This document shows, piece by piece, positions 42,272 to 51,578 of a stretch of DNA of 64,000 nt; the stretch's first letter is position 1; each line of letters begins with the position of its first letter. The stretch lies in assembly GCA_934401915.1 (NCBI GenBank), contig CAKRSV010000002.1, positions 186,001 through 250,000 of the forward strand. The letters are read 5' to 3'. The DNA comes from an uncultured Lachnospiraceae bacterium. Lineage in GTDB: Bacteria; Bacillota; Clostridia; Lachnospirales; Lachnospiraceae. Position numbers and translations under genes: made by a program. The notes under the pieces are model-generated. The model was not told where the DNA came from. It saw only the letters and a list, made by a program, of their open reading frames with translations, and ran no database searches.

Positions 42272-44731
42272 ATGTTTGATCTGAATGGAGTATGGGAAAT
42301 GCAGAAAGACGGGGAGGAGAGCTGGTATCCGGCTTCCGTTCCCGGAACGATGTACAAGGATCTGCTGGGAAATGGCAGGATCGAGGATCCCTTTTACGGG
42401 GAAAATGAGTTCGCGGCAAGAGAACTGTCGGCGGATAACTACCGTTACAGAAGGAGTTTTACTGTTTCCGGTGAACTTCTGAAAAATGAGAAAAACGTGC
42501 TGGTCTGCAAGGGGATCGACACGCTGGCGGATATTACGCTGAACGGACAACCGATAGGACACTGTGAGAATATGCACCGTGAATACCGCTTTGACATTAC
42601 CTCGGTTTTGCGGGAAGGTGAGAACGAGATCGAAGTGTTTTTCTATGCGCCGCTTGCCTTTGTGAGACAGCAGAACGAGCGAAAGCCGATCTGGGGCGTG
42701 GACACGACGGTTCCAGGCTATCAGTACATCCGCAAGGCGCACTGTATGTTTGGATGGGACTGGGGCCCGCAGCTTCCGGATCTGGGAATCTGGCGAGACA
42801 TCTATATTGAAGAGATAAACGACGCCAGGATCGACGCGGTGTACGTGAGACAAAAGGGATATGATAAGACCTGCAGGCTGACCGTGGAAGTGAAAAACGA
42901 GTGCACCGGTGCGCAGACGCAGGCAGAGTTAGTCTGTGAGATCTATGCGCCGGACGGCAGCAGGCTTTCGGAGCAGAGACAGGGCTGCGGGGAGGAGAAT
43001 ACTTTTTCCTATACGGTCGAGGCACCCGAGCTGTGGTGGCCGAACGGCTATGGAGAGCAGCCGCTCTATCTGGTGAAGCTGCATCTGGAGAAGGACAGCA
43101 GGGCGCTGGACGAAAAGAAGGTACAGGTCGGAATCCGGGATTTCACGGTGGTAAGGCGCAAGGACATTTACGGAGAATCCTTCAGCTATTGCATCAACGG
43201 CAGGGAAATCTTTGCCAGAGGGGCGAATTACATACCGGAGGACAGCATTCTCGGCAGGAGAAGCGAAGAACGGACGAGAAGGCTTCTGGAGGACTGCGCA
43301 AAGTCCGGCTATAACTGCATCCGGGTATGGGGCGGCGGGAACTATCCGGATGACTGGTTTTTCGACGCATGCGACCGGCTTGGTCTGCTTGTGTGGGAAG
43401 ATTTTATGTTTGCCTGCGCGGTGTACGACCTGACGGATGCCTTTGAGGCGAATCTCCGGGCAGAGTTTATTGACAATATACGCAGACTCAGGAACCACCC
43501 GTCGCTGGGACTCTGGTGTGGAAATAATGAGATGGAGTCCGCGTGGGATGGCTGGGGACTTCCGAAAAATGAGAAGCTTCGTCAGGACTATCTGTATCTG
43601 TACGAGAGGATGATCCCGGATATCCTTGCAAAAGAGGATCCCGACCGGTTCTACTGGCCCTCTTCGCCCTCGTCAGGAGGCGGTTTCGAAGAACCCTCCA
43701 GCGAGGACCGGGGCGACGCGCATTACTGGGATGTATGGCATGGCAGGAAACCCTTCGAGGATGTGGAAAAGAAATATTTCCGCTTTTTCAGCGAGTACGG
43801 CTTCGTGTCGCTGCCGGCAAAGAGTACGCTCCGGAAGGTGATCGACGAGGATCAGTTCAATATCGTATCGCCTCAGATGGAGACGCATCAGAAATGTGCC
43901 GAGGGAAATCTGACGCTGATGCACTATCTGCTCAGATATTATCAGAATCCGTCCGATTTCGACACGCTGATCTACACGACGCAGTCGCTGCAGGGCGACT
44001 ATCTGGAGATGGCGATCCGTCACCTGCGTTCCTACAGAGAACGCTGCGCGGGCAGTACCTACTGGCAGGTGAACGATACCTATCCTACGATGTCATGGGC
44101 GACCATCGATTACTATGGAAGATGGAAGGGGTCCCACTATATCGTGAAAAGAAGTTATCAACCCTGCATAGCCTACGCGGAGCCGGATGCGTCCGGTACA
44201 GTGATGAGCGTCTATGCGTCCGGGGAACTGCTGGAAGCGAAGGAAGTGACGGTGTTTGCGGAGCTGATCGATCAGAAGGAAGGGGTGCTGCTGAAGCAGA
44301 CGAAGGAGTGTGTGCTTCCGGCGCTTTCCTCTGTGGAGGCTATCCGGCTTGCGCTTCCGGCAGGCGATCTTTTCACCGACAGAGAGCGCTATATCCATTA
44401 TGGGATCCTTGTCGACGGCGTGGTCGCAGATGAAGGAAACCGGCTTCTTACAGCGCCTAAGCATTTTGCGTTCCGCGACCCTGCGCTTACGGCCTGCCTG
44501 CGGGAAAACGATGGGAAAGTGGAGATCGCGGTGAGCGCGGCGGCATTTGCGCGCCGTGTGGCGCTTGAGTTTGGAGAGCTGGATGTGCTGCTTTCGGACA
44601 ACTATTTTGATCTCCAGCCGGGGGAGACAAAGACGGTGCAGATCGTAGAAGTGAGAGAAGGCGCAGGTGCGTCGGCGGAGAGCCTGAGAGAGCAGCTTCG
44701 CGTGTACAGCAACTATTCGGTAGCAAAGTGA
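42272..44731 (+). CDS. Glycoside hydrolase family 2 beta-mannosidase
   Basis: 819 residues from ATG 42272; upstream in-frame codons overlap the previous gene. The sugar-binding domain (FDLNGVWEMQKDG and YRYRRSFTVSG) is followed by the immunoglobulin-like domain, then the TIM barrel. The acid/base is E420 in WCGNNEMESAW and the probable nucleophile E508 in FFSEYGFVSLP. The WDWGPQLPDLGIWRDIYIE segment is typical of beta-mannosidases. It releases terminal beta-mannose from glycans in the cytoplasm; there is no signal peptide. An adjacent sugar transporter is not seen, so uptake must be elsewhere. Confidence 0.9.
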   Translation: MFDLNGVWEMQKDGEESWYPASVPGTMYKDLLGNGRIEDPFYGENEFAARELSADNYRYRRSFTVSGELLKNEKNVLVCKGIDTLADITLNGQPIGHCENMHREYRFDITSVLREGENEIEVFFYAPLAFVRQQNERKPIWGVDTTVPGYQYIRKAHCMFGWDWGPQLPDLGIWRDIYIEEINDARIDAVYVRQKGYDKTCRLTVEVKNECTGAQTQAELVCEIYAPDGSRLSEQRQGCGEENTFSYTVEAPELWWPNGYGEQPLYLVKLHLEKDSRALDEKKVQVGIRDFTVVRRKDIYGESFSYCINGREIFARGANYIPEDSILGRRSEERTRRLLEDCAKSGYNCIRVWGGGNYPDDWFFDACDRLGLLVWEDFMFACAVYDLTDAFEANLRAEFIDNIRRLRNHPSLGLWCGNNEMESAWDGWGLPKNEKLRQDYLYLYERMIPDILAKEDPDRFYWPSSPSSGGGFEEPSSEDRGDAHYWDVWHGRKPFEDVEKKYFRFFSEYGFVSLPAKSTLRKVIDEDQFNIVSPQMETHQKCAEGNLTLMHYLLRYYQNPSDFDTLIYTTQSLQGDYLEMAIRHLRSYRERCAGSTYWQVNDTYPTMSWATIDYYGRWKGSHYIVKRSYQPCIAYAEPDASGTVMSVYASGELLEAKEVTVFAELIDQKEGVLLKQTKECVLPALSSVEAIRLALPAGDLFTDRERYIHYGILVDGVVADEGNRLLTAPKHFAFRDPALTACLRENDGKVEIAVSAAAFARRVALEFGELDVLLSDNYFDLQPGETKTVQIVEVREGAGASAESLREQLRVYSNYSVAK

Positions 44732-44835
44732 CCGTCTGGCGGGCAGTGAGTCCTGACAAAAGTGTGGCGAAAACGCCGGTTTTGTATTATAGTATAGGGT
44801 GTAATGCAAATATAATAGCAACGGAGGAAAGAGAG

Positions 44836-45087
44836 ATGCTGGAATTTCGATATGATACACAGCTCCTGATCGAAGGAGAAAATCTGGATGAGGACGAGAT
44901 CAACGATTATATCACAGAAAACTTTAAGGGAGACTGTCTGCTGGCAGTGGGCGACGAGGAGCTGATCAAGATCCATTTCCACACAAACGAGCCGTGGGAT
45001 GTCCTGAAATACTGCGCAACGCTCGGAGAGATCTATGATATCGTTGTAGAGGATATGGACAGACAGGCGCGCGGGCTCAAGGGCTAG
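44836..45087 (+). CDS. Stand-alone FakA/DAK-like domain protein
   Basis: 83 residues. The pattern YDTQLLIEGEN, GDCLLAVGDEELIKIHFHTNEP and DIVVEDMDRQARGL matches the C-terminal to middle region of fatty-acid kinase FakA (the kinase-to-dihydroxyacetone-kinase family), where a YCTEF start, GDSLVVVGDEDLVKVHVHT and NMREQ occur. FakA is normally about 550 residues with a kinase domain; that part is absent here. A good CGGAGG site precedes ATG 44836. It may regulate or bind DegV-type proteins, but this is inference. It sits just before holA. Confidence 0.7.
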   Translation: MLEFRYDTQLLIEGENLDEDEINDYITENFKGDCLLAVGDEELIKIHFHTNEPWDVLKYCATLGEIYDIVVEDMDRQARGLKG

Positions 45088-45114
45088 CTTTCGCGTGCAG
45101 GGACAAGTGCTTTT

Positions 45115-46092
45115 ATGCAGAAGTTAAATGAAGAGATCAAGACGGGAGAGTTTCGCCAGGTATACCTGCTCCTGGGGGAAGAGGCGTATCTGCGAAACCA
45201 GTACCGCGACAAACTAAAAAAGGCGCTGCTGGGCGACGGGGACGCCATGAACTTCCACTATTTTGAGGGAAAGGATGTGTCGCCGGGCGAAGTGATCGAT
45301 CTGGCGGAGACGATGCCCTTCCTTGCCGAGAGGCGTGTGCTGGTGCTGGAAAATACCGGGCTTTTTGCACATGGCGGGGAGATGCTGGCGGATTATCTCA
45401 AGGAGCCTGCACCGACGGCGTATTTCGTGTTTGTGGAGGAGTCCGCAGACAAGCGGAGCAGGCTGTATAAGGCGGTCACCGCCAAGGGGCGTGCCGTAGA
45501 GTTCAAGACGCAGGACGAGGCGGTCCTGCAGAGATGGATCCTTGGGATCTTGAAAAAGGAAGGCATGAACATTACCGGGAGAGACCTCGCCTTTTTCCTA
45601 GAGAAAACCGGATCGGATATGGAGAATATCCGGGGAGAGCTGGAGAAACTTCTCTGCTACTGCATGGGAAGAGACGTCGTCACGGCAAAGGACATCGAGG
45701 AGATCTGCACGAAGCAGATCAGCAACCAGATCTTTGACATGATCAACGCGATCGCAGAGAAAAAGCAGAGAAAGGCGATGGATCTGTACTATGATCTTCT
45801 CACGCTGAAGGAACCGCCTATGCGGATCCTGTACCTGATCACCAGACAGTTTAATATGCTGTTGCAGGTAAAAGAGCTCAAGAACAGGGGCTGCGATGCA
45901 TCAACGATCGGTGAGAAGGTCGGACTGGCGGGATTTATTGCCCGCAAATATGTGGCGCAGGCGGCCAGATTCAGGACGGCAGATTTAAGGCGCGCCGTGG
46001 AAGATTGCGTGGAAGCGGAGGAAGCGGTCAAGACCGGAAAGATGAACGATGTGATGAGTGTGGAGCTTTTGATCGTGAGATACAGTGCATAG
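45115..46092 (+). CDS. holA: DNA polymerase III delta subunit
   Basis: 325 residues, full length. HolA is the clamp-loader subunit that opens the sliding clamp. Features: VYLLLGEEAYLRNQYRDKLK, FLAERRVLVLENTG, the helical linker, and the C-terminal collar (RILYLITRQFNMLLQVKEL, GFIARKYVAQAARF). The region NIRGELEKLLCYCMGRDVVTAKD matches the family's third domain. The start lies 27 bases after the FakA-like gene, and translation may be coupled. In related genomes holA is followed by rpsT; here the next gene is instead a zinc-ribbon protein. Confidence 0.95.
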   Translation: MQKLNEEIKTGEFRQVYLLLGEEAYLRNQYRDKLKKALLGDGDAMNFHYFEGKDVSPGEVIDLAETMPFLAERRVLVLENTGLFAHGGEMLADYLKEPAPTAYFVFVEESADKRSRLYKAVTAKGRAVEFKTQDEAVLQRWILGILKKEGMNITGRDLAFFLEKTGSDMENIRGELEKLLCYCMGRDVVTAKDIEEICTKQISNQIFDMINAIAEKKQRKAMDLYYDLLTLKEPPMRILYLITRQFNMLLQVKELKNRGCDASTIGEKVGLAGFIARKYVAQAARFRTADLRRAVEDCVEAEEAVKTGKMNDVMSVELLIVRYSA

Positions 46093-46161
46093 AGGTTTGT
46101 GTCTGAGCGCGTTTGACACAGACGAAGCGGAGAGAAAAGCGCGCAGAAACGGAAAAGAAGA

Positions 46162-46647
46162 ATGACAGGAATTATAACTTTTGCAGTGATCATTATATGG
46201 CTGGTGCTGAGAAATAAAAACCGCGCCATAGGGGGCGGCAGAGATAAAAATATGCCCAATATGACGGTGACAACGGCGCAGAACAGCTCCGGACAGCGGA
46301 CGAATACGCACACGATAGGACGGAGCGGCAGCACTGGAAGCTATCAGAAAGCGCCGGAGAAAAGAGACGCCGACGATGCGCGGGAGGACGGTCATTCCAC
46401 CACGGCTTATCTGATGGAGAAGGCGGAGGCGGACGCCAGAGAGCACGCGAAGGAAAAGATGGAGGAGCAGAGGAGACTGCAAAATGCCAGAGGCGGTCTT
46501 GCTGTGGCAGAGCGACTGTACGACGGCGATCCGGTGCCGCAGGGAAAAAGATGTATTGTCTGCGGGTACTGCGGGGCAGAGAATCTGGTGCCGCTTGCGT
46601 CGCGGATGGGGTATAGTTGCTATTTTTGCAGGGAGCCGTTGAAATAA
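46162..46647 (+). CDS. Small membrane protein with C-terminal zinc ribbon
   Basis: 161 residues. An N-terminal helix (IITFAVIIIWLVL) anchors it. The middle is low complexity and charged (KRDADDAREDG, EKAEADAREHAKEKMEEQ), likely disordered or coiled. The C-terminal part has CIVCGYCGAENLVPLAS then YSCYFCREPLK: a four-cysteine ribbon. No family is recognised. The stop is 22 bases before the YqeY gene. Confidence 0.7.
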   Translation: MTGIITFAVIIIWLVLRNKNRAIGGGRDKNMPNMTVTTAQNSSGQRTNTHTIGRSGSTGSYQKAPEKRDADDAREDGHSTTAYLMEKAEADAREHAKEKMEEQRRLQNARGGLAVAERLYDGDPVPQGKRCIVCGYCGAENLVPLASRMGYSCYFCREPLK

Positions 46648-46669
46648 AGAATAGAGAGGAGAAATAACT

Positions 46670-47116
46670 ATGAGTATGATAGACCAGGTACGTGCCGAAA
46701 TGGTCACAGCAATGAAGAACAAGGACAAGGAGAGAAAGGATTCCCTTTCCATGCTGTTATCTGCCTTGAAAAACAAGGCGATCGACAAGAGGGAGGACCT
46801 GACAGAGGCGGAGGAGTTTGAGGTAGTCAATAAAGAGATCAAACAGACGAAGGAAACGATGGAAACCTCTCCGGCAGACAGAGCGGATATTATCGAACAG
46901 TGCAAGAGTCGTCTGGCGGTTTACCAGGAGTTTGCACCGGCACAGATGAGCGAGGATGAGATCAAGGCAGTTGTTCAGGAAGTGCTTTCCGGTCTTGGAA
47001 TTGAGAATCCTACAGGCAAGGATAAAGGAAAAGTTATGAAGGAACTGATGCCTAAGGTAAAGGGACGTGCAGATGGCGGTCTGGTAAATAAAATCGTAGG
47101 AGAATTATTACAGTAG
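46670..47116 (+). CDS. yqeY: GatB/YqeY domain protein
   Basis: 148 residues, full length for YqeY. The N-terminal MIDQVRAEMVTAMKNKDKER, the central EEFEVVNKEIKQTKET and the QEFAPAQMSEDEIKAVV motif fit the family, related to the tail domain of the amidotransferase GatB. Its function in bacteria is uncertain; it may bind tRNA. AGAGGAGAAA precedes ATG 46670. A polysaccharide deacetylase-like gene follows after 37 bases. Confidence 0.9.
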   Translation: MSMIDQVRAEMVTAMKNKDKERKDSLSMLLSALKNKAIDKREDLTEAEEFEVVNKEIKQTKETMETSPADRADIIEQCKSRLAVYQEFAPAQMSEDEIKAVVQEVLSGLGIENPTGKDKGKVMKELMPKVKGRADGGLVNKIVGELLQ

Positions 47117-47153
47117 AGCCGGCAGGGCACAAACCGGACAGGAAGGGATTCGT

Positions 47154-47972
47154 ATGACAGCGTTTCAATTTCTTTTGAAAGATGGAAAAGACAAGGCACT
47201 TACCTTCAGCTATGATGACGGACAGGTTCATGACAGAAGATTGGTAAGCACTTTTGATGCTTATGGCATGAAAGCAACTTTTCACTTAAACAGTGGCACA
47301 CTGGGGCAGATTGGTTATGTAGAACCGGAGGAACTGCTAAAGCTGTATGCAAATCATGAAATTGCCTGTCATGGTGTGACGCATCCTTATTTTAATCAGT
47401 TATCAGCGGATATGATGCTGCGGGAACTGGCAGAGGACCGCAGGGCATTGGAAGAATACAGCGGAAGAATTGTGCGGGGGTTTTCCTATCCTTTTGGGGA
47501 ATATAACCAGGTTTTGTGCGAGCAGGCGAAGGCAGCTGGAATTGTCTATAGCCGTACTGTGGAAGCAACGATGCAGTTTAACCTGCCATCTGATTTCCTG
47601 TTATGGCATCCTACCTGTCATCACAATCAGGTAACCGAGAAATTGGTACAGGATTTCCTGAATGCACCGGAGTATCGGAACCTGTCCCTGTTTTATATCT
47701 GGGGACACAGCTTTGAATTCGCGAGGGAGGATAACTGGGACAGGATAGAGACTATCTGTGAAAGCCTGCAGGGCAGACCGGATGTATGGTATGCGACCAA
47801 TGGCGAGATTTATGAATATGTTATGGCTATGCGCAGCCTGATAACTTCTATGGATGGAAACCGGTTGTATAACCCGACAGCCACACCCCTTTTCCTGGAA
47901 GTGGCTGACCGGAAAGTAATCCTGGAAGGTGGGAAAATGCTGGATATACGCAACTGCGTATCAGCCGGATAG
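47154..47972 (+). CDS. Polysaccharide deacetylase-like (NodB/CE4) protein
   Basis: 272 residues with no signal peptide. The NodB features are LTFSYDDGQVHD (metal aspartates), a HGVTHPYFNQL metal-histidine motif, and RGFSYPFGEYN. The C-terminal part has YIWGHSFEF, the typical C-terminal histidine region. Family members remove acetyl groups from chitin, peptidoglycan or xylan; some act on other substrates. The absence of a signal peptide suggests a cytoplasmic role with oligosaccharides imported by the ABC system that follows. It is convergent with the AraC gene and only two bases away. Confidence 0.8.
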   Translation: MTAFQFLLKDGKDKALTFSYDDGQVHDRRLVSTFDAYGMKATFHLNSGTLGQIGYVEPEELLKLYANHEIACHGVTHPYFNQLSADMMLRELAEDRRALEEYSGRIVRGFSYPFGEYNQVLCEQAKAAGIVYSRTVEATMQFNLPSDFLLWHPTCHHNQVTEKLVQDFLNAPEYRNLSLFYIWGHSFEFAREDNWDRIETICESLQGRPDVWYATNGEIYEYVMAMRSLITSMDGNRLYNPTATPLFLEVADRKVILEGGKMLDIRNCVSAG

Positions 47973-47973
47973 A

Positions 47974-48828
47974 TTACTTTTCGAGGAGGTTTCTGAATTC
48001 CGTAGGCGTACAGCCTTTTATAATCTTAAACATTCTGATAAAGGCGGAGAGACTGGAGAAGCCCGACTGCAGGGCAACCTCGGTAATGGATATTTCGGGG
48101 TCGACTAACAGCTTCTCTGCCTGTTCAATTCTTTTTCGGTTCAGATATTTATAGAAAGAATTTCCGGTAAAACTTTTGAATAAGCGGGTAAAATGGTATT
48201 TGCTGAAGCTTGCCAGGGCAGCTACCTCGTCAAGAGTCAGGTCTTCGGTACAATGTTCCTGGATATAGCGGCTGATGTAGATAAACTTGGCGGTGTATTC
48301 TTTTTGCTTGCTGTAGGTCACATCCGCTTTAATGCCTTCCCCCATATATTTGCGTCCGATGAGGACGAACATTTCAATTATCATGGAGTAGATGGAGGCA
48401 CTGACCAGAATGGAATCACTGAAATATTCCTGTTGGATTTGCAGCATCAGGTCTTTAAGCCGCCCGTGGATATCCGGGGCGTTATCAGCGGTAATGAGCA
48501 GGGTCGGCGGGATGCTGTTCAGTACGGATTCCAGGTCGGAAATGTTATGCAACATGGAAAAGTCTGCCTGAAAAATAAGCCGTTCTCCCTCCACCGCAGA
48601 CATGCTGTGGATGACACCGGAATTGATGAACAGAATATCCCCTTCATTCAGACAGTAGGAAGTGTTCATGGAGTCTACATAATAAATGTTTTTTAAGGGC
48701 ATAAGCAACTCGATAGGCGTATGCCAGTGGGAAGGATAAGACTCGAAATCAACATTGTCGTATAACATAAATCCCTTTATTTCTTTAAAATTCACGGTTT
48801 CCCGGATGCCTTCCAGTGTTTCAATCAT
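47974..48828 (-). CDS. AraC-family regulator of the sugar locus
   Basis: 284 residues on the minus strand. The cupin-type sensor domain (SHWHTPIELLMPLKN) binds a sugar; the C-terminal pair of helix-turn-helices is CTEDLTLDEVAALASFSKYH and EVALQSGFSSLSAFIRMFKI. It is divergent from the ABC transporter operon starting at 49238 and surely regulates it. A good GGAGG site precedes the start (complement). The gap between the two carries direct repeats that are candidate binding sites. Confidence 0.9.
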   Translation of the reverse strand: MIETLEGIRETVNFKEIKGFMLYDNVDFESYPSHWHTPIELLMPLKNIYYVDSMNTSYCLNEGDILFINSGVIHSMSAVEGERLIFQADFSMLHNISDLESVLNSIPPTLLITADNAPDIHGRLKDLMLQIQQEYFSDSILVSASIYSMIIEMFVLIGRKYMGEGIKADVTYSKQKEYTAKFIYISRYIQEHCTEDLTLDEVAALASFSKYHFTRLFKSFTGNSFYKYLNRKRIEQAEKLLVDPEISITEVALQSGFSSLSAFIRMFKIIKGCTPTEFRNLLEK

Positions 48829-49237
48829 AAGAAATCCTCCTTTAGTTATAAAAATGGGTCAAAATCTGCTGTTACAGGTAAAGGTCAGAATGGTTTTATG
48901 CAAATATCAAAAATTGCGATTTTGAAACAAATATTGCTAATTGACATGCAAAAATTGCTTTTTATGAAATCTATAATATCACATTATTTTGAAAAAGAAC
49001 AACAATTACAAGACAATTTTAACATGAAAATGGACATTATTTGCAAATAAAATGAAAAATACACAAAAAATAAACTGAAAATAAGTTAAAAACATACAAA
49101 AGGTCTATAACAACAATTATTACAATGGCAATATTTAATAGTTAATAAGCAACTATTTTAAAGATTCCAATAAATAGCTTTGCTATGCTATAGGTGTAAC
49201 AAACAAAGCAACAAACTTATTAAGGGAGGATTACAAA
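48829..49237. promoter_or_regulatory. Divergent control region of the sugar operon
   Basis: A 409-base AT-rich intergenic region with no gene. CAAAAATTGC occurs twice, at 48908-48917 and 48949-48958, 41 bases apart (about four helical turns), which fits an AraC dimer with two half sites; a related ATATTGCTAA lies between. A TATGCT/TATAGG-type -10 near 49183-49195 is 40 bases before the SBP gene's ribosome site GGGAGG at 49224. The cre box consensus is not seen. Confidence 0.45.
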
Positions 49238-50602
49238 ATGAAGAAAAGAGTATTATCGGTATTGCTTAGTACCGCCATGGTAGCTTCTTTATTGGCAGGC
49301 TGCGGAAGCAGTTCATCAGGACAGACAGCAGACACCGGTTCATCAGAGTCCGCTACAGCAGCGAGTGATGATGCAGGTGCAGCAGAAGCAACAGACACTG
49401 CATCAAATGGGGAGGTGCAGGAGATTACATGGATGTTCTGGGATGACCTGAACGCAACAGAAGATTTGATTTCTTTGGGATATAAGGATACCGTTGACAG
49501 ATTCAACAAAGATTATGAAGGCGTTTACCATGTAACACCGGTAACAACGAACCTGGAAGAGTATTACACCAAGTTAAATGCACTGGTTGCTTCCGGACAG
49601 ACACCGGATGTCTTCATCGTAAGCCCGGGACCAAACCTGGATGTTTATGTAGAACCTGGTGTAACGGCTGACTTAACCGATTACCTGAAAGCGGATGGCT
49701 GGATGGATACCTTTAATGGTGGTGAAGGTGCTTTCTCACAGCAGACCTACGATGGCAAGATTTACGCAGTTCCGCTTAATATTGCAGCAGCTTGTGTCTT
49801 CTATAACACAGAAATGTTTGCCAATGCAGGAATTGATACTATGCCGACAGACTGGGACGGCATGTTAGATGCCTGCCAGAAGTTACAGGATGCAGGTTAT
49901 ACACCAATTACCATTTCCGCAGGAACCGCATGGTGCTTGTCTATGCTTTGCGGATACCTGTGTGACAGTGAAGGGGTTGACATAGATGCATTAAATAACG
50001 GAACCGCATCCTGGTTAGATGACAACGTTGTTACAGCTACCAACAAGATGCTTGAGATTTCCAAGTATTTCCAGCCGACAGCAGCAGGTGACACCAACGA
50101 TGTTGCTACAGCAAACTTCTACAACGAAGAAGCAGCTATGCTGATTCAGGGTTCCTGGGCAATTGCACAGATTAACGGTTCCAACCCTGCATTTGAAGAC
50201 AAGTGTGGCGTATTCGCATTCCCTGGAACAGACGGAAGGGTTATCGCTAAGTCCGACAGCCTTGCAATGAGCTCTACAACAAAATATCCGGAAGCAGCTA
50301 TCGCTTTCATGAAATACTTTACAGATGACACAGCACAGAAATATACAGCAGAAATTGGTGGTAAGATTCCTGTAACAAATGTTGCTTATGATGAATCCGT
50401 TGCACCGAAACAGCTTTCCTATGTTATGGATGTATTTGGCAATGCAAAATCTACATTTGGATTCTACAACGAATCCCTTGCTTCCACAGAGGCAGGCTCC
50501 ACCTTCGATGATGCTATGGTTTCCATCTATCTTGGGACACCGGTAGAAGAGGGCTTGCAGACCATTGAAGATTTCTATGCAAACAATGTCTGGAATAAAT
50601 AA
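49238..50602 (+). CDS. ABC sugar-binding lipoprotein
   Basis: 454 residues. Residues 1-22 are a lipoprotein signal peptide (VLLSTAMVASLLAGC with the lipidated cysteine); a Ser/Ala/Thr-rich linker to about residue 55 follows. Family-1 fold features: ITWMFWDDLNATEDLI, YYTKLNALVASGQTPDVF, VPLNIAAACVFYNTEMFANAG and AMLIQGSWAIAQI. The GGAGG before ATG 49238 is strong. Permease genes follow after a hairpin at 50624-50657, so this gene is likely expressed at higher level than the membrane parts. Confidence 0.93.
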   Translation: MKKRVLSVLLSTAMVASLLAGCGSSSSGQTADTGSSESATAASDDAGAAEATDTASNGEVQEITWMFWDDLNATEDLISLGYKDTVDRFNKDYEGVYHVTPVTTNLEEYYTKLNALVASGQTPDVFIVSPGPNLDVYVEPGVTADLTDYLKADGWMDTFNGGEGAFSQQTYDGKIYAVPLNIAAACVFYNTEMFANAGIDTMPTDWDGMLDACQKLQDAGYTPITISAGTAWCLSMLCGYLCDSEGVDIDALNNGTASWLDDNVVTATNKMLEISKYFQPTAAGDTNDVATANFYNEEAAMLIQGSWAIAQINGSNPAFEDKCGVFAFPGTDGRVIAKSDSLAMSSTTKYPEAAIAFMKYFTDDTAQKYTAEIGGKIPVTNVAYDESVAPKQLSYVMDVFGNAKSTFGFYNESLASTEAGSTFDDAMVSIYLGTPVEEGLQTIEDFYANNVWNK

Positions 50603-50623
50603 TACGGACAGTTTTAAGAAGTC

Positions 50624-50657
50624 AAAGCGGGATTGGAAAAAATCCGGTCCCGCTTTT
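50624..50657 (+). terminator. Attenuator hairpin between binding-protein and permease genes
   Basis: AAAGCGGGA 50624-50632 pairs with TCCCGCTTT 50648-50656, with inner GGA/TCC pairing and a T4 tail. It lies 22 bases after the binding-protein stop and 24 before the permease start. Such hairpins raise the binding-protein to permease ratio. Confidence 0.7.
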
Positions 50658-50680
50658 CTGACTAGAATCCGGAGGGTTAC

Positions 50681-51568
50681 ATGGACAAATTATTAAGAGA
50701 TAAAAAAGCGATTACCATTTTTGTGGCACCGGCATTTCTTTTGTTTACTTTTGTTTTATTTATTCCGATTTGCCAGTCGATTTACTATTCCTTATGCAGT
50801 TATGATGCGCTGACAAAGCCGGAATTTATTGGATTTGAAAATTACAAGCAGTTGCTTTTAAATGATAAAACGATGAGGATTGCGTTGAAAAACTCCATGT
50901 TCTTTATGATATTCTCCTGTGTATCACAGTTGGTTATCGGTCTTTTACTGGCAGCATTCCTTACGAATATAGAAAAAGGAAGAAACTTCTTTAAAAATGT
51001 ATATTATCTGCCATGCGTATTGTCATCCGCGGCATTAGGCCTTTTGTGGATGTTTATTTTCAGCCCGAAGCTTGGTATCAACCAGATTTTGGCACAGTGG
51101 GGAATTCAGGGACCATTGTGGCTCATGGATGTAAAAGGATTTATCAATCTGCCCATGAAGGTAATTGCATTCGTAGCATTATGGCAGTATGTAGGACAGT
51201 CCATGATGCTCTATATGGCACAGATTTCCGGTATTGACAAGAGTCTGTATGAGGCATCTTACATTGACGGTGCCACGAAGCCAAAGGCATTTTTATATGT
51301 CACATTGCCACTGATTCGTCCGATGGTGGCAACAGCGATGTCCTTAAACTGTATCGGTTCCCTGAAATTCTTCGATTTGATTTTCAACATGACAGAAGCA
51401 GGACCGAACCATCAGACAGAAGTGCTTGCAACCCACTTGTATACACAGGGCTTTAAGTATTTCAAATACGGCTATGCCAGTGCCATCGGTGTAGTGCTTC
51501 TGATATTATGTCTGATTATGACGTTTATTATCAACAAGTTCGTCAAAGTTGACGCGTATGAGATGTAG
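50681..51568 (+). CDS. ABC sugar transporter permease, MalF/UgpA type
   Basis: 295 residues, six membrane helices: residues 13-35, 74-96, 108-130, 157-177, 205-225 and 263-285 approximately. The EAA loop that docks the ATPase is EASYIDGATKPKAFLYVTLPLIRP. The CGGAGG site precedes ATG 50681. It pairs with the next gene to form the channel. The operon lacks an ATPase gene. Confidence 0.92.
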   Translation: MDKLLRDKKAITIFVAPAFLLFTFVLFIPICQSIYYSLCSYDALTKPEFIGFENYKQLLLNDKTMRIALKNSMFFMIFSCVSQLVIGLLLAAFLTNIEKGRNFFKNVYYLPCVLSSAALGLLWMFIFSPKLGINQILAQWGIQGPLWLMDVKGFINLPMKVIAFVALWQYVGQSMMLYMAQISGIDKSLYEASYIDGATKPKAFLYVTLPLIRPMVATAMSLNCIGSLKFFDLIFNMTEAGPNHQTEVLATHLYTQGFKYFKYGYASAIGVVLLILCLIMTFIINKFVKVDAYEM

Positions 51569-51578
51569 GAGGTAGAAA

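Noticed and set aside
40990-42357. 455-codon minus-strand frame
   Set aside because: Arg/Gln/His-rich shadow of the membrane protein gene; no motif.
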